A program made the translations under genes and the position numbers. Shown piece after piece: positions 22,943 through 35,300 of a stretch of DNA of 64,000 bases (position 1 is its first letter; each line of letters opens with the position of its first letter). The notes under the pieces are model-generated. The model saw only the letters and a program-made list of their open reading frames with translations, did no database searches and was not told where the DNA came from. The stretch comes from Russula earlei (Eukaryota; Basidiomycota; Agaricomycetes; Russulales; Russulaceae): positions 1-64,000 of the forward strand of contig JAGFNK010000267.1 in assembly GCA_025769875.1 (NCBI GenBank). Direction: 5' to 3'.

Positions 22943-24200
22943 CGCCTACGGTTCGGAGGTTGCCAACATATCGCGTTTATGAAATGTCATGTCTGATTAG
23001 TCCTCGATTTTAGTTCCTGGAAAAAATATGGAGGGAAGCCCCGAGTATATGAATCACGAGAAAGATATATCTTAGATTTATCAGTTGTCTGAGATTCTGT
23101 GTCCATTAGGTTGTGCGTCCCTGATCCGATGGATAGAGAAGTGCAAAAATTTGTCCTACGTGTGACAAACGAAATCTCAAGAGTGGCATGAGGGAGTGCT
23201 TAGCCCCGAAGCGAGGTCAACTCGCGACCACGGGTCCACTGGCAAGCAGGCGAAGACGTGGTCGTACGGCGCCAGGATTTTTATGAAGGCCTCGCAAGTC
23301 ATCCTAACGATGATATCCATGTCAGGGTGTGTCAAGTTCGTACCCCAACAGGCTAATACGAGAGGACAAATGCTCACCCCGGAGTATATCATCTAGCGAG
23401 GCCACGCGAGACTTCGCTCACTTTCCTGATGACCACCTTCATCTCCTTGACTATACACCAACCAGTTCTGCTCGGCTTCTTGAAGTTCTTGTAGGTGGAG
23501 CGCAGGACTGCCATCGTTCCACATTCGAAACAATATAGACTTTCCTGAACATTGTGTTTTGTTGGCGGTAATTCATATTCCCCTCAATTGGGTGTCGGCC
23601 CTCTACCAAGCCAGTTGTCACGAGTAGGTGGAGTATGCAAACAGCGCGCGGCCATCATGGCATGGGCACTATGGTTCTGCGTCGGCGGGCGGTTGTTAGT
23701 CGCACGGGCCGGCAGCCCAAGCGGGATGTGCACCGGGACAGACGACCCGGCGAGAGAGGCAAGGAGTCTGCGGGGTGATCAAGAATGGGTGTTACGAGCC
23801 TCGCAGCAGGTATCACACGAGGCAAGTGCGCGATGCAGGCTGTAGGCGTGAAATCGGGTATCGAAAAACGGGAGCGTGTATCTCAACCCTCCTCGAGTGC
23901 ACCGTCCTCATGGAGGACGGTGACCAGTACCTGTAGCTCGCATAGCCTGGCCATCAAGGTCCGGATGACTTCGTCGCGTGCGCCTTAGGGACGGGAAGGT
24001 TTCGTCAAAAGCATGATGCGTTGAGTTGAGCCTCGAGCAAGTGCCAGTGCGTGTTGCGTGTTGCGCCGTGAAGCGGGCCGGCAGGGAAAGGACAATGCGC
24101 TCTGCCCACCACCACTTCACCTTGGTACACACCTTGGTACTACCCTGGACCCTGTTCTCCTGACTATTGAAGGAGCCTACCATTCATCGGCTTCATCTCT
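22943..24200. other. Intergenic, STAND gene 2 to STAND pseudogene
   Basis: About 1.25 kb. Only short unconvincing ORFs (up to 97 codons) are present and none shows a domain or a plausible splice partner. Nothing else was recognised. Confidence 0.4.
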
Positions 24201-27200
24201 TTGTCTATACATACAGCTACTCCGACTTCGAATCTCCAAATAATCACCGATGCGTTGAGTGACTACACCGAAGACACAGGGATAGACCTGCCATTCCCTT
24301 CGCCGAGAAGCTTCAACTTTCCAGATCCCCCCATGACATCCTTAAGCTCCTTCAGGAGTGAGAGAAGACTTTCAAAAAGTATCGCAATAGGAATCGGACG
24401 TTCATAAAATGCCTCAGTCGTGCAGCGAATGTCCTTCATGCGTTCTCCAACACTCTTAGCGAGTCTATTAGCCTGGTGGGCCACGATCTCATCATTCCCT
24501 TTCTCGTTCCTGTCTGACTATGTAATCCAACTTATTACCAGGTCCCTTTCCCGCCAGCGAAAGCCATCTTCGTTGGCGTTCATGTCCTCCTCGCCGTATG
24601 CTTCTTAAATCCAGCCTTCTACTAGATCCGATCTAATGAATCGGTGTTTCAGGCTGCGAGTGGAGTCAATTCAAGCTATGACGCTCTTCTCGACCTCTTC
24701 GAATACTCAGGAAATTTCCTAAAACGTCTTGAGATTTATACCAACATTACTCCCACCCCATGTATGACAGATATGATCGTTAAAGTAATGGCCGAATTAC
24801 TTGCAGTGCTTGGCCTGGCAACAAAACAAATTAAGCAAAGGCGATTTAGTAAGCCGCCCATCATGGAATGTAATAATTGCGCCGTTGCTCACCGCGCCGT
24901 AGTGAAGTTTGCCAGGAAACTATTAGGAGAGGATGAGGTGGAGGTGATACTTTCAGAGATTGGATCGATTGACACAGGAGGAGGCTCGGATGGCCGTCAC
25001 AGACATTAACCATCGTCCATGTTCTTGTAAATAATATGAAAGCGGTTATGGAAGGTGCGGTCTACTTAGTTGATCGATCGCTGATATTTCCTGAGCACTC
25101 TATGGACAGATGGTAAGGCGTCGACGGACGCCATCCGACAGGATTCGAGTATGTATCTCATTTGAAATAGGGGATTCCCATGCACACTTGCAATCATAGT
25201 TGCCCTTCGCCTGATTGTAAACGACCAGACGAAGATAAAGATAATACGTTTGTCATTCCCGTGTTCTGTCGTTTTTCATCCTGAGTCCACGATTGCCCTG
25301 CAGGTGACCAGTTGCAAAGGGACGTCCAACATTGGCGCTATCCTCCCGACCCTTCGTCGAATCATGACTTTGTTTGGAAAGCACACAAAAGCGGAACAGC
25401 AGAATAGTTCTTTGAGAGCAATGTATTAACAGGATGGAAAGCAGTTGGATTTCTCCTATGGATCCATGGGAAACCTATGTTTCCTGATTTCCCAACACAT
25501 CACTTGCATTAATCGCTCCCTATGTTATAGCCTGCTCCGGGAAAAGCACACTCCTGTACGTGGTGCCTCATAACTGTATTCGAGGGTTTTCATATTACCT
25601 ACTAGTTCCTCAATCATTCAAGACATCGAGGGTATGCGTGCAGCTGGACTGGCCACAATGGCCTATTATTACTTCGATTTTCGGGACAAGAAACAAGACC
25701 GCTATGGTCTCCTCTCTTCTCTCCTTTCTCTACTTTCCGCGGAATCGGATCCTTGCTATGAGTTTCTCTCTCAATTATATTTAGACAATGCTGGGGGAAC
25801 ACGGAAACCGACCAGTATCACCCTTATGAAATGTCTCAGAGATATGCTGATGCTCCCTGATCAAGGCCGGATTTATCTCATCATCGATGTCCTTGATGAA
25901 TGCCCAAAAATCTCAGGGATGCCATCTGCCCGCGAAGAAGTCCTTGACCTCGTTGAAGAAGTTGCCGGTTTCAAACTTGCAAATGTGCATGTATGCGTGG
26001 CTAGCCATCCGGAGATCGACATCCGAGCGGCCCTCGATCCGTTGAAACCACTGCAGATTTCTCTTCAGAGAGGGAACAAAGGGGGGATGTCATCCAGTAT
26101 ATCAACTTTGTGGACCAATGTGGTCAATTCAGATGACAGGATGCGGAAATGGAAAAAGGCAGATCGCGAACAGGTAATTGGTATGCTCTCTAACAAAGTT
26201 GACGGCATGTAAGTTTTTTTGACGCGTTGGCCCGAGTTTCATGATGAGGCTCACATCACAACTTAGGTTTCGATGGGTGGTCTACCAAATTGACAGGCTG
26301 CGTCGCAGTGTCCCCGCCAGTATCCGGAACGCCCTCATGTCTCTACCAGAGACCTTCGATGAAACATACGAGCAAACGTTGCTAGGAATTGACAAGGAAA
26401 AACGAGAGTATATGCAGCGTCTTCTTGGATGCCTCACAGTGTCCATCTGTCCTCTCTGCGTTGAACAACTTGCCGAAAATTTCACACTTCAGATTGACGA
26501 GCCCACAGACCCCACGATTGGCGGCCGTAAGGCGCAGAAGATGCGGTTTTATCTGAATGCTCGAGCCTTATTTCCATCGTCGATGTCGCCGGCTCCCGAA
26601 TCGTACCATTCTCCCACTTCTCCGTTGTAGCGCGCCAGGTCGGGGCACGCGGAGTCCGTGGGGCTTGATCCGAGGGCGGGTAGGAGCGGAAAGGAACAGG
26701 GGAGAGCAAGCAGCAGTCGCACGCACTTGTTTGGCTTCTTGGTTTTCGCAGACAGATATGAGAGACACAAAAGAGGTCTGAAAGCTTCCTCTTGCTTAGT
26801 TGGATTCAAGAAAGTAGGTAAAGTGTTTATATACAGGGGGGAGACATGATGCAGGAAAATCTAGACCAAGTGAGATCAAACTATGATGAAAGAAGGAGGG
26901 CATAAGGAATATGATCCATCACGGGTGCCACTTACAGCGCACGTGATTTCGTGCTCAGCCGGATCACATACATACCTTACACTGTTAAGGAATTTTTAAC
27001 ATCGGGACGACTCGGGAAGGCAGAGGAACGCCTATCATATTACCACATCCTTCCCGGACCAGTCCATACCATCTTTGCCCACGCCTGCCTAGGTGTCCTT
27101 GTCCAGCTCGACGACAAAATCGACAGAAATATCATACAATCACTCTCCTCTCGCCCTCTACGCAGCACGACACTGGATTGATCATGTGCAATTTAGGAAT

Positions 27201-27330
27201 GTCTCAGGGTATGTTCAGGAGGTGATGAAGCATCTGTTCGATCCAGCGAAGACTCGGTTTGCGGCATGGGTGTGGCTATATACATAATCATTGGGTGGTT
27301 GGACCACCAGGCGTGAGTCTGATGCCCAAC
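24201..27330 (+). pseudogene. STAND pseudogene 3 (Goodbye-NACHT, ankyrins lost)
   Basis: Third paralogue of the array, clearly dead. The position of the start codon reads TTG. A short deletion shifts frame near 24290, and a TGA stops the Goodbye domain at 24359-24361. The GT donor before the P-loop microexon is CT (25475-25476), and the P-loop itself is altered. The NACHT core survives as an open frame at 25634-26212 with Walker B LIIDVLDEC. The winged-helix region (DETYEQTLL) is then interrupted by an LTR at 26626-26981, splitting HFSV from KEFLTS, and homology resumes to WVWLY near 27285. The ankyrin array is absent: similarity to gene 2 fades by about 27330. Intron positions match the paralogues where they can be followed. 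Confidence 0.85.
26626..26981 (-). mobile_element. Short LTR copy inserted in the STAND pseudogene
   Basis: A 356-bp copy of the LTR family at 2110-2889, with the same TGTAGCGCGCC start and CCTTACA end but a shortened middle. It lies within the HFSV/KE codons of the NACHT gene. The flanks are CCGT (26622-26625) and CTGT (26982-26985), a near match that may be a decayed target duplication. On the minus strand a TATATAAA motif near 26830 is a plausible LTR promoter. Confidence 0.75.
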
Positions 27331-28519
27331 ATGAGCAACTGCTCTAGCAAAGCATCGAGCATGCTGTGTCCCTTCAGCATTCTTGTCACGTGCATGGTCA
27401 GCCGATCAAGCCAAGCGCGCGCGCATTGCCCGCGGGAAAAACTCGACGACACTGAGCAATCGCGAATGGGGCGGTGCCCGTCCATGGCCATATATAGTCG
27501 CTCGTTCGATGCCCACGTGTCCTTCCTGATGAAATTGCATTACAAACTTTGTCGTGCCTCACCAGCTGTGGCATGCACGCACAAAAAGACCCCATTGGGC
27601 GTCAAAACCCCCGCGAGCGGGAGAAGGAGCACCGCCTCAGAATAGCCGTGCACGAGAAAGGGGTTCAAACAGACGAATCCCCGGCGCTCTTGATCTCAAG
27701 GGGCACACGGGGGAACAGGGACAGGACAGGCTGGGAGTCTAGGAGTGCAGAAGTCCAGAGGGAGAGGGAGAGAGAGAATTCATCTCATCGGCGGGGGGCC
27801 CCGAAGATGGTGGCGTTAGCTACTTGCTAGCTGGTTAAGGTTAAGGCACGGGCGGTGCTGTGCGCCGCTGTGCGGCGGTGGCCAAAATGGTTAGCATTGC
27901 CGATGGTAGCGGCGTGTAAGCAGACCGCGCCTGAAGCGAACGACGCCCGAACGACGCCTAGCGGCGAGCGAGCTATTAGGCAATGGAGCACCCGTTCCCA
28001 TAACCCTCCGAGTCTGAAGGGGGCCGCTGCCAGCCACTTTAGATTGCTCGCGCTTCACCCGAGGTCGTCATGTCCCGTCGTAGAGACCATGGTGGTGTGT
28101 GCCCGTGTGAGGTGTGCAGTGAAGGTTAAGTCTGACTGCCTTTAACGCTTTGGGGCAAATTTTTCCACACGCATATCGTCAGACCCGAAGAGGCAATGGG
28201 TTCAAAGTAGCGATGCGCCCGAGTTGAGGCACGCGTGGAAGACACCTGCCGTGGCGAAGAAACCTGAATTAAAGTCGAGGACCGCGTGCGCGTGATCATA
28301 CACATAATAACCAGAGCAGAGGAACGTCAATAATGAATGGAGCACGGCGAGAAGACGTGCGCAGAAGAGTGTATCGTAATTCCATACACATACAGGAACA
28401 GAAAACAAAACAGCTCCGAGACCACCAACCCTTCCAGGCGCGATGTTACAAAGAACTACCGCATGAGCGGACAACTCGGATAAGCGATCGCAGAACGAGG
28501 TCGCGGATTTAACTTGAAG
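27331..28519. other. Region without a supported gene
   Basis: About 1.2 kb of GC-rich DNA after the pseudogene. ORFs of 60-130 codons occur on both strands but overlap each other and lack motifs. A stretch around 27600-27800 is purine-rich (gagagggagaga). No RNA gene was convincingly found. Confidence 0.4.
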
Positions 28520-29493
28520 TCAACTTCCAGATGGATATATGCAAGCAGTACCACCGCAGAACTGATAGCCCATTCGACGAGGCCATACCCTACATTGCTT
28601 GCAAGGCTTCTGCAAACCCTGCCGTACTGCAGCCCTAAGGGAAAGTAAGCCAACTCCGGGCGGTGAAGGTGATGCGGACAGCGCACTCCATATGGTCGAC
28701 ACTACACCATTCTGCATAGTCGTTGACCTGACTGTCAAAGGACACACGGTTTTGACAAGAGGGGTATCGACACTTATGGACTAGACGAGCACATCAAAAA
28801 GGAAATACTCCAAGCTAACTGCGTTGCTTACTTTGGCCGACTGAAGGATAGCTCGGGGGACCTCTTCTCTGCAGCTGGTGGTAGTTGCCGTGCGCTTCAT
28901 TATGTCCAGCAGTGTCCCGATCCTGAGATCGCGCATCCATGGCCGTGTAGCCTCCTGGCCATGAACTGGATTGAAAACCAGGATACGAATCGGTGCGGCC
29001 AGTAACTGAACTAGTACTCCCGGCAGGATACATGTCGTAGCTCCCAGCCGGATACATGTCATAGCTACCAGAAGAATCACCAAGAGTATCCCGACGTGCA
29101 TAATGATGTGGGTCTGTGAACGAATTGGACGTCTGTGAGGGGAGATAAGTTGCAGGGTATCCGGGGTGGCTGCGCTGAGAAAGACTTGGTTCTATATGTT
29201 GCTGGGAATAAGACACGTGTCCTTCCCCATAAGGCGGATAGCTGCCAGAGGTTCCAGACGGCTGAAATGGTTGCGGACCTCCCGGATAAGACGAATATGC
29301 TTAAAATAAAGACTTAATCTTTCAGTCGTTCAAAAGACGAGGACGAGATACCATTGTAACCCGGACGGGAAGAGTAGGGACGTTGAGTGTTCGGTGAGAA
29401 CAGGATGGGATGTTCAGGTTGTTGAGACGAATTCGAGAAGGGGGTCGGATAATGACCGGAACGGTAGCGTGGATCTTGGTCGTCATAATTCAT
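28520..29493 (-). CDS. Disordered Tyr/Pro-rich protein with two Cys clusters
   Basis: Four-exon minus-strand model, 272 aa: 29493-29352, 29299-28832, 28780-28687, 28634-28520. Introns are 51-52 nt, GT-AG, and phases agree throughout. Residues ~1-200 are low-complexity and rich in Tyr, Pro, Ser and Gly, with a doubled SYDMYPAG unit near the middle. The C-terminal ~70 residues carry two Cys clusters: KCRYPSC...EWCSVDHM, then, after an AVRQGLQ linker, KPCKQC...FCGGTAC. Spacing CX4C, CX3H, CX2C and CX4C suggests two zinc-binding knuckles. I recall similar tails on agaricomycete proteins of unknown function but cannot name a family. There is no signal peptide, so it is probably intracellular. The splice joins restoring both clusters in frame are the main evidence that this is a real gene. 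Confidence 0.72.
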
Positions 29494-32315
29494 GGTAGAG
29501 TGTGTTGAAGGAGGGGAGGGGCTAACCAGTGATGATCGGGGGAGGACCTTTATTCATATCTTCGCATAACTTGTTGAAAGGAAAAGTCGCACGGACCGCC
29601 TTTGTATAGCCATAGCCATACAGTCAGATGAGCAAGGCGTCTCAGGAATTATCTGATGTATTGACGTCGGATGCCACTGTACAGGTTCAGATGAATTGCC
29701 CCTTGTACCTGATGCATGAAATCCGAATACACCCAGATGCAGGATGCCTTGCATCACATGGTGCACGCGCCGTCATCTCTGGGATTTGATTCTAACTCGG
29801 GCCAAGTGGGCGCGGTTAACGGGAGGGTCACGAGGTCGTGTACCCCGTGAGGGCGTAAATGCACCCAAAATATACGGAGATTGAAGCGTGAAGCCGAATG
29901 TAGATATCGCAGCCATCAACCCACCCATAGATGTGTAAAGTCCGTCGCGCCGTCTTGATCTCTCCTACGGAGCAATACCTATATCCTTGTAACGATGCAT
30001 CGAACGCACGTTGTTACCATTTTGCAACATGCGTACTCTGCTTTTTGCTACCGTCAGACAGCTCATCAGGGCATTATAAGTTTGGGGGCTCTCCGAGATG
30101 AGCTGGTAGGGAGAGCATGAACAACGATAGATGATGATATGAGGGAAGGGATGAGGTGCCACCCAGAGGGATGCTGGGTAGCTAAGACCTCGTGCGCAAA
30201 TTTGCAGCCGGTGAAGGGAGAGCGCATGGCTAAGAGGGGGGTCCAGTCAGTTGAGGGAGGACCTGGGCGAGTGCATTTGAGCTGGGCTGTCTTCGAAGAG
30301 TACGTTGAGGCGACGGCGGCAGCAATTGCACTGGCAGGGAGAGGTCATAGAGTGTATTAGGTGCGTATAGCTAGCCAAGTAAGACCTGGACGAATAATGT
30401 TTGTATTGGCCCATAACACCGCCGTGATCACTGCCAGTCAAGCTCGTTAGCAAATGACAAGCCAGACTTGGAAAGGGATTCGCCACCGGACGTGGCGAGT
30501 ACTTTGGCAAGGCAAGGGAGTGCGACCAGGAGAGCATGCAATCCACCAGCTCAAGAAATATGATCATCCTACAGCGGTCAGGCCAGTCAATTCCTGTCGC
30601 GTGTGCCCCATCGACAACTCAGAGAAGCCTCGTCCTAGTGTCGGCCATCACAAAGTACGGGACGACAGCGCCATACTATCCACGTTCTCGACGGCAACTA
30701 AAACACTACTCCCACCCTCTCTGAGAACAACGCACTCCGCCCGTGGCACCTAGCTTGCAAGTGTTATCCAGTTACGACCGCATTGGAAAGACGTTGCGTT
30801 AGCATCAAAGGCAGAATTGGGAAGGTGAGCAACGTCCGCGCGAGCCAGTTCTCTAGCCCGTACAAAATATGTGCGAGGGGTTTGAGCCAGGGCAGGCGGA
30901 CGCTCAACATAGCGTGGCGATGAAAACACAACACATGCGAAGTGCGGATAGCTGCATCGCAATGCAGAGCATCGCCCTCGCCGCTGTACGCATAAATGAG
31001 ACCTTGCGTTGGCGTGAAAGCATGAGTAGAGGAGTGGCGTGAGGGACGTGGAACATGCGCGCGGTGTGGGCTTCGGGTGTGAGCGTGGGCGAGGTTATGC
31101 ACGGAGAGACGCGAGCCGTGTGCCGGCCCTTAAACACGCGCAGCAAGAATCGGTGCATGGAGATGCAGGTAAGTCGACAGTGAGAGGTAATTTCGGCTGG
31201 GGCAGCGCAGTGTAGTGGGGACGTCGTGGTGGAAGATGCGGCGGTCATGCGGGGGAATTAAGCGCCGCCGTTGGCGTTGGACTCGATGAAGAAAGCGAGA
31301 GGAGAGACGGCGGTTAAAGTCCTTATTTTGGTAGCAGTGAACCTTGGAAAGGACATAAATTATATTTGACGAGGGATGCGAGTGCGTTCGCCCAGGGAAA
31401 AGCAGGCAGAAGGTGACGGAGTTGGGGATAAAGGAAAAAGTGAATAGACCGCGGTGGCAAGGGTAAGGCGGCCTGCGATAGCGAGCGACGAGCCAGGCGG
31501 GAAGCGGATCGAGACCGCAGTGGAAACTCGAATGGGCGAACGAGCGAGAAAAGCAAAGTCGATGGCAGGAACAAATTTATGATGAGCCCGTCGGAAGCGG
31601 ACGAGAGGCCGAGCAGAGACGCTGACGCGGTTTGTGATGAAAGCGGTTGGGCGAGGTAACCGAGCATGACTTTATGTGTCGTTAGAAGTGGGCTGTAGAG
31701 CAGACGACGCACATGAAACTTAGAAGAGGGCCACGGGATTTGATTGAATGTCGGGGGGGGGGGGATAGATTTATACACTCGTACATACGAGCTATATTCT
31801 GGGTCCGTAGATAGTCCCAAACGCGTACTAACGTGGTCCTTCCTAACTGGGCGATTTGTGAGCCGCGTAGAGCAGACAAGTGGGCAGGCGGGACTCTAGG
31901 ATGAGAGTCCGTCTGTCAGCAATATATTATGGCCATCGTAAGGGCGGCGATCTTGAAGCGATACCATGGTGAACGGGGAAGGGGAAGTTTGCGAGACTTG
32001 GGGCAAGAATGTTGAAGCAGGCAGCTGCTGGAATGGTTAGGGTTTCTAAGTGAACTACAGTTTAAGGCGGGGATTTCCGGCATCTGACTGATATTGTTCC
32101 CGTAATTCCTCCCTAAAAAAAAGCCAGGAATGCCATGAAACTTGGCAAGTATTATTTCATTATATAGTAGAGCAAAAGTTCTTTGTTACATTACAGTAAT
32201 GATCTGGCGTTCTTCGTTCGTATCTTTCCCAACTGTCTCTACCTCTCGCGTCAGAGTTTTATATACTCCTCGACCCCCGACCCCCGACCCCCGACCCCCG
32301 ACCAACTCTCCTCCC
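29494..32315. other. Long region without a supported gene
   Basis: About 2.8 kb. ORFs up to 165 codons (minus strand, 31323-31820) are present, but with no domain, no consistent splicing and a compositionally biased Ser/Leu/Pro content. A G run (about 31747-31764) and poly-purine stretches occur. Nothing was recognised. Confidence 0.4.
32272..32303. repeat. GACCCCC heptanucleotide tandem repeat
   Basis: Four and a half uninterrupted copies of GACCCCC lie 13 bp upstream of the ATG of the zinc-cluster pseudogene, right after a TATATACTCC motif. Confidence 0.85.
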
Positions 32316-35300
32316 ATGGTCGATGTCCGACTCCTACATCAACAACCTGATCTCCTGTATCCTATAGACCCCCACGTCCAGCACTTCCTCGCCCCCGGTT
32401 CGGCTCTCACCCCCGCGTCGGACCACGTAAGTCTTTCGACCACATCACACGTTTGGACCAGTCCCACACTGCCGTCCCCCGGAGCCGGCTCTTCCAAAGC
32501 CCCCACCGTCATCGTACATCCTCGCCTTAGACGAGGGGACGACTCCACGCCTCCTAAAGCTACTAGGCGCAAGCGTCACAGACCCGACACTGACGAAGAT
32601 GAAGATGAAGACATGGTGGGCGCGAACGTTGACCCGAACGTACCTCAGTCGAGTGCTTTACCATTTTATACCGCCACTTTCTCCGAGGCTGATGTCTTCC
32701 CTTCCCTTCATTTTTGTTTTCATGCCTTGATTTTTCCTCTTGCCTGCCGTTTCATCTTCATGTTACCTCTTGGAACTTTCTTTATCAACCAAACAACAAT
32801 TCGCGCCCACTCTCAAAATAACCCCGGTTCCGTGCTTCCGTGTCTTGCCTCTTCTGTATCCTCACTCAGTCCCGGAGCGTATACTTATTGCAAACGCCTC
32901 AAGGTGCGTTCTCTCTCCCCCCACTGATGCGACAGAACAGCGCTGACATTGCGCTTCCCCTGCGAACACCAAGTCCGAATCCCGTTCATCCATTCACCCT
33001 TGCCACCTCGATCCCGTGCGCGCGTCTCAGATGAAATGCCATTTTCCTCCTGGGGAGAACGTGTGCAAGCATTGTAGATCTGGCAAGCACAACTATATTG
33101 TTGAAGGCCGAAAACCCAGGAGTGCTTCAAAGTGGGTCCTCTCCCGCCTAATGGCCTCCATTTTTTACCCCCCGTCATGCGCTTTAAAATCTGTCTACCT
33201 TTCCCCCTTTCCATCACCCCTTCTTCCAAAATGCCAAACTCTGCCCATTCCCGCGCTCCCCCGTTTTCTGTTCCCTCCGCTGACGATGAATGCTCATTTT
33301 CACCCTTTAGTAAACGCGAATATTTTCTTGCCCAGATGAAACAAATGTACGAGCTTATTGATTCTCCCGTAAAGCAGGTGCGTCTCCTCTCCCACATCCT
33401 ATCAAGATTTCGGCGCTCAATTTGACCTCGTCACATCGGCCGCACAACCCATATCTGGCCACTACTCTCTCCATCGGGGCATACCGCAATGCAACATCTT
33501 TAAATGATCAACACCTGCAGAATGTGATCGCGTGGCTCGACCAACTACAGTCTTCCGTTCGCTCACCTGCCCGCTCTATCCCCGCCGCGAATCCGTTTCA
33601 CTTCGACACACGCGTGCCTTAAAAGTCGCCGGCCAATCGGATGAATCCGATGAAGAGCCTGCGTCCCAGAAACGCGCTCAACAATGCGCTCCCTCGTCAG
33701 GCTCGGAAGATGTACCAGTGTCGCCCAACACCCTCGTAGAATCAGATATTGATCCATATCCAGACGATGCTGTTCCCATCGGGCTCCTTGCAAAGCTTGC
33801 AATCAGTACATTGCGGGATTCCACAAGTACTGCACTGGAGAAGACCCGTAAGGAAAATGCCGCGGCGGACGACGACGAAGTGGTGCGAGAATATTATTGT
33901 CTGCATAGAAGGTTTTCTGAACTGACGTTCTGGTTCTTTCGTATCGTTGATAGGGTGTCGCCAACAAGTCGTATTTCATGCCAGGCCCGTTTATGGATCT
34001 CGGTCTGCGTGAGTCATTAATCGACAGGACGAGTCCATCGGGCATATTGGAGCATAAGCTGGTGATGCCTGATGACATGGAGAAATTGTTCGAAATGTGA
34101 GTCCATTGTTGTATTCACGCCGACCTCGCATTGGCCAGCTTCTATACGCGGATTAAAATTTGTGCGTAGGAACTCTCATTACATGAGGAATGGCATCCGT
34201 TCATCTCACTGCATGAGCCCGAATTACACACGCCCTCCCTGACCTTTTCCCGGTGTCCATTCTTGTTCACTGTTGGTTCGTCACAATCCCCCCCTCCAGT
34301 AACGTTCATGTGTTCACCTGCTATATTCCTCACATAGTCTGTGCAATCTTATTACGCTACTCTGAAAAGCGCGAAGTGTACCCGATTGCCATTCGCTTTG
34401 CCAAGACGGCCGCGGCCAATGCACTGATTGATGGATGGAAATCTGTTGAGCTGTGCTAAGCATATACACCTATGCTGTGCCCGCCAGCCGTTGGGAAGAA
34501 GATCGTAGTTGATTGTACACCAGTCTCGCCATTCGGTGTGTGGATCTTCAACATGTCATGGTCCAGACTGACTTGAACTCTGTGGCGCTAGAATTGCGAC
34601 AGTTCTGAATCCACATATTCTGCCTCCGAAGAAGCCGAATAAGGAGCAGCAGGAGCTGGAGATGTTGAACTGCACCCGGATGGCTAATCTGCTTTAACAT
34701 CGACAAGTCAACCGCTACACAGTTTGGCAAGCCGTCGACGTTGAAAGAGGACTTGTGCGTTTTTTCTTCTCGTCGACTTTCTCCCTCGCTAATAATCGGT
34801 ATCTAGCATCGTGCGTAAATCTCTCGAATGGTACAAGTTCTCCCCGAACAACCACCCTGTGCGTTGTATTATCCGCTCCTCCCTATCCTCCCCTCCGCTA
34901 GCATTTGTTAACTTGGCTGACTTGTCCGCGCTTATCAGTATGATAATCGCATACACGTCGTTGTTCCGGATTGTCAACAAATTCTACCAAGAAGCTTTCT
35001 CGGATCCCACTGTACCCAATAGCTTTGAGTCACTCAATCGACTTCCGGGCAGTGACTCTGGAGCATGATCGGCTATTGATCAACTGCCGTCAGGAGTGGG
35101 CAGAGCTCTTCGAACGGGATTCGGACCACTCCGGTGCGTGGCACCCGTCGTTTCGGCTATCTCGGACTCGTCTGACGTCGCCCTCGATCTTCTTACGTTA
35201 CAGACGCCGCCTGCGAGTTCCGCGTCAAGCTTCTTCCATTGTATGTATGTCTCTCCGGCGTTTATTTTGCCTGTTCGCCGACTCACTTGTGATTCTTTCG

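Noticed and set aside
27655..27690. tRNA-like T-arm motif (ggggttcaaac...gaatcccc)
   Set aside because: The loop is too long for a T arm and no acceptor or anticodon stem could be paired around it.
31323..31820. 165-codon minus-strand ORF
   Set aside because: Leu/Ser/Pro-rich without motif or splice context; composition-driven.
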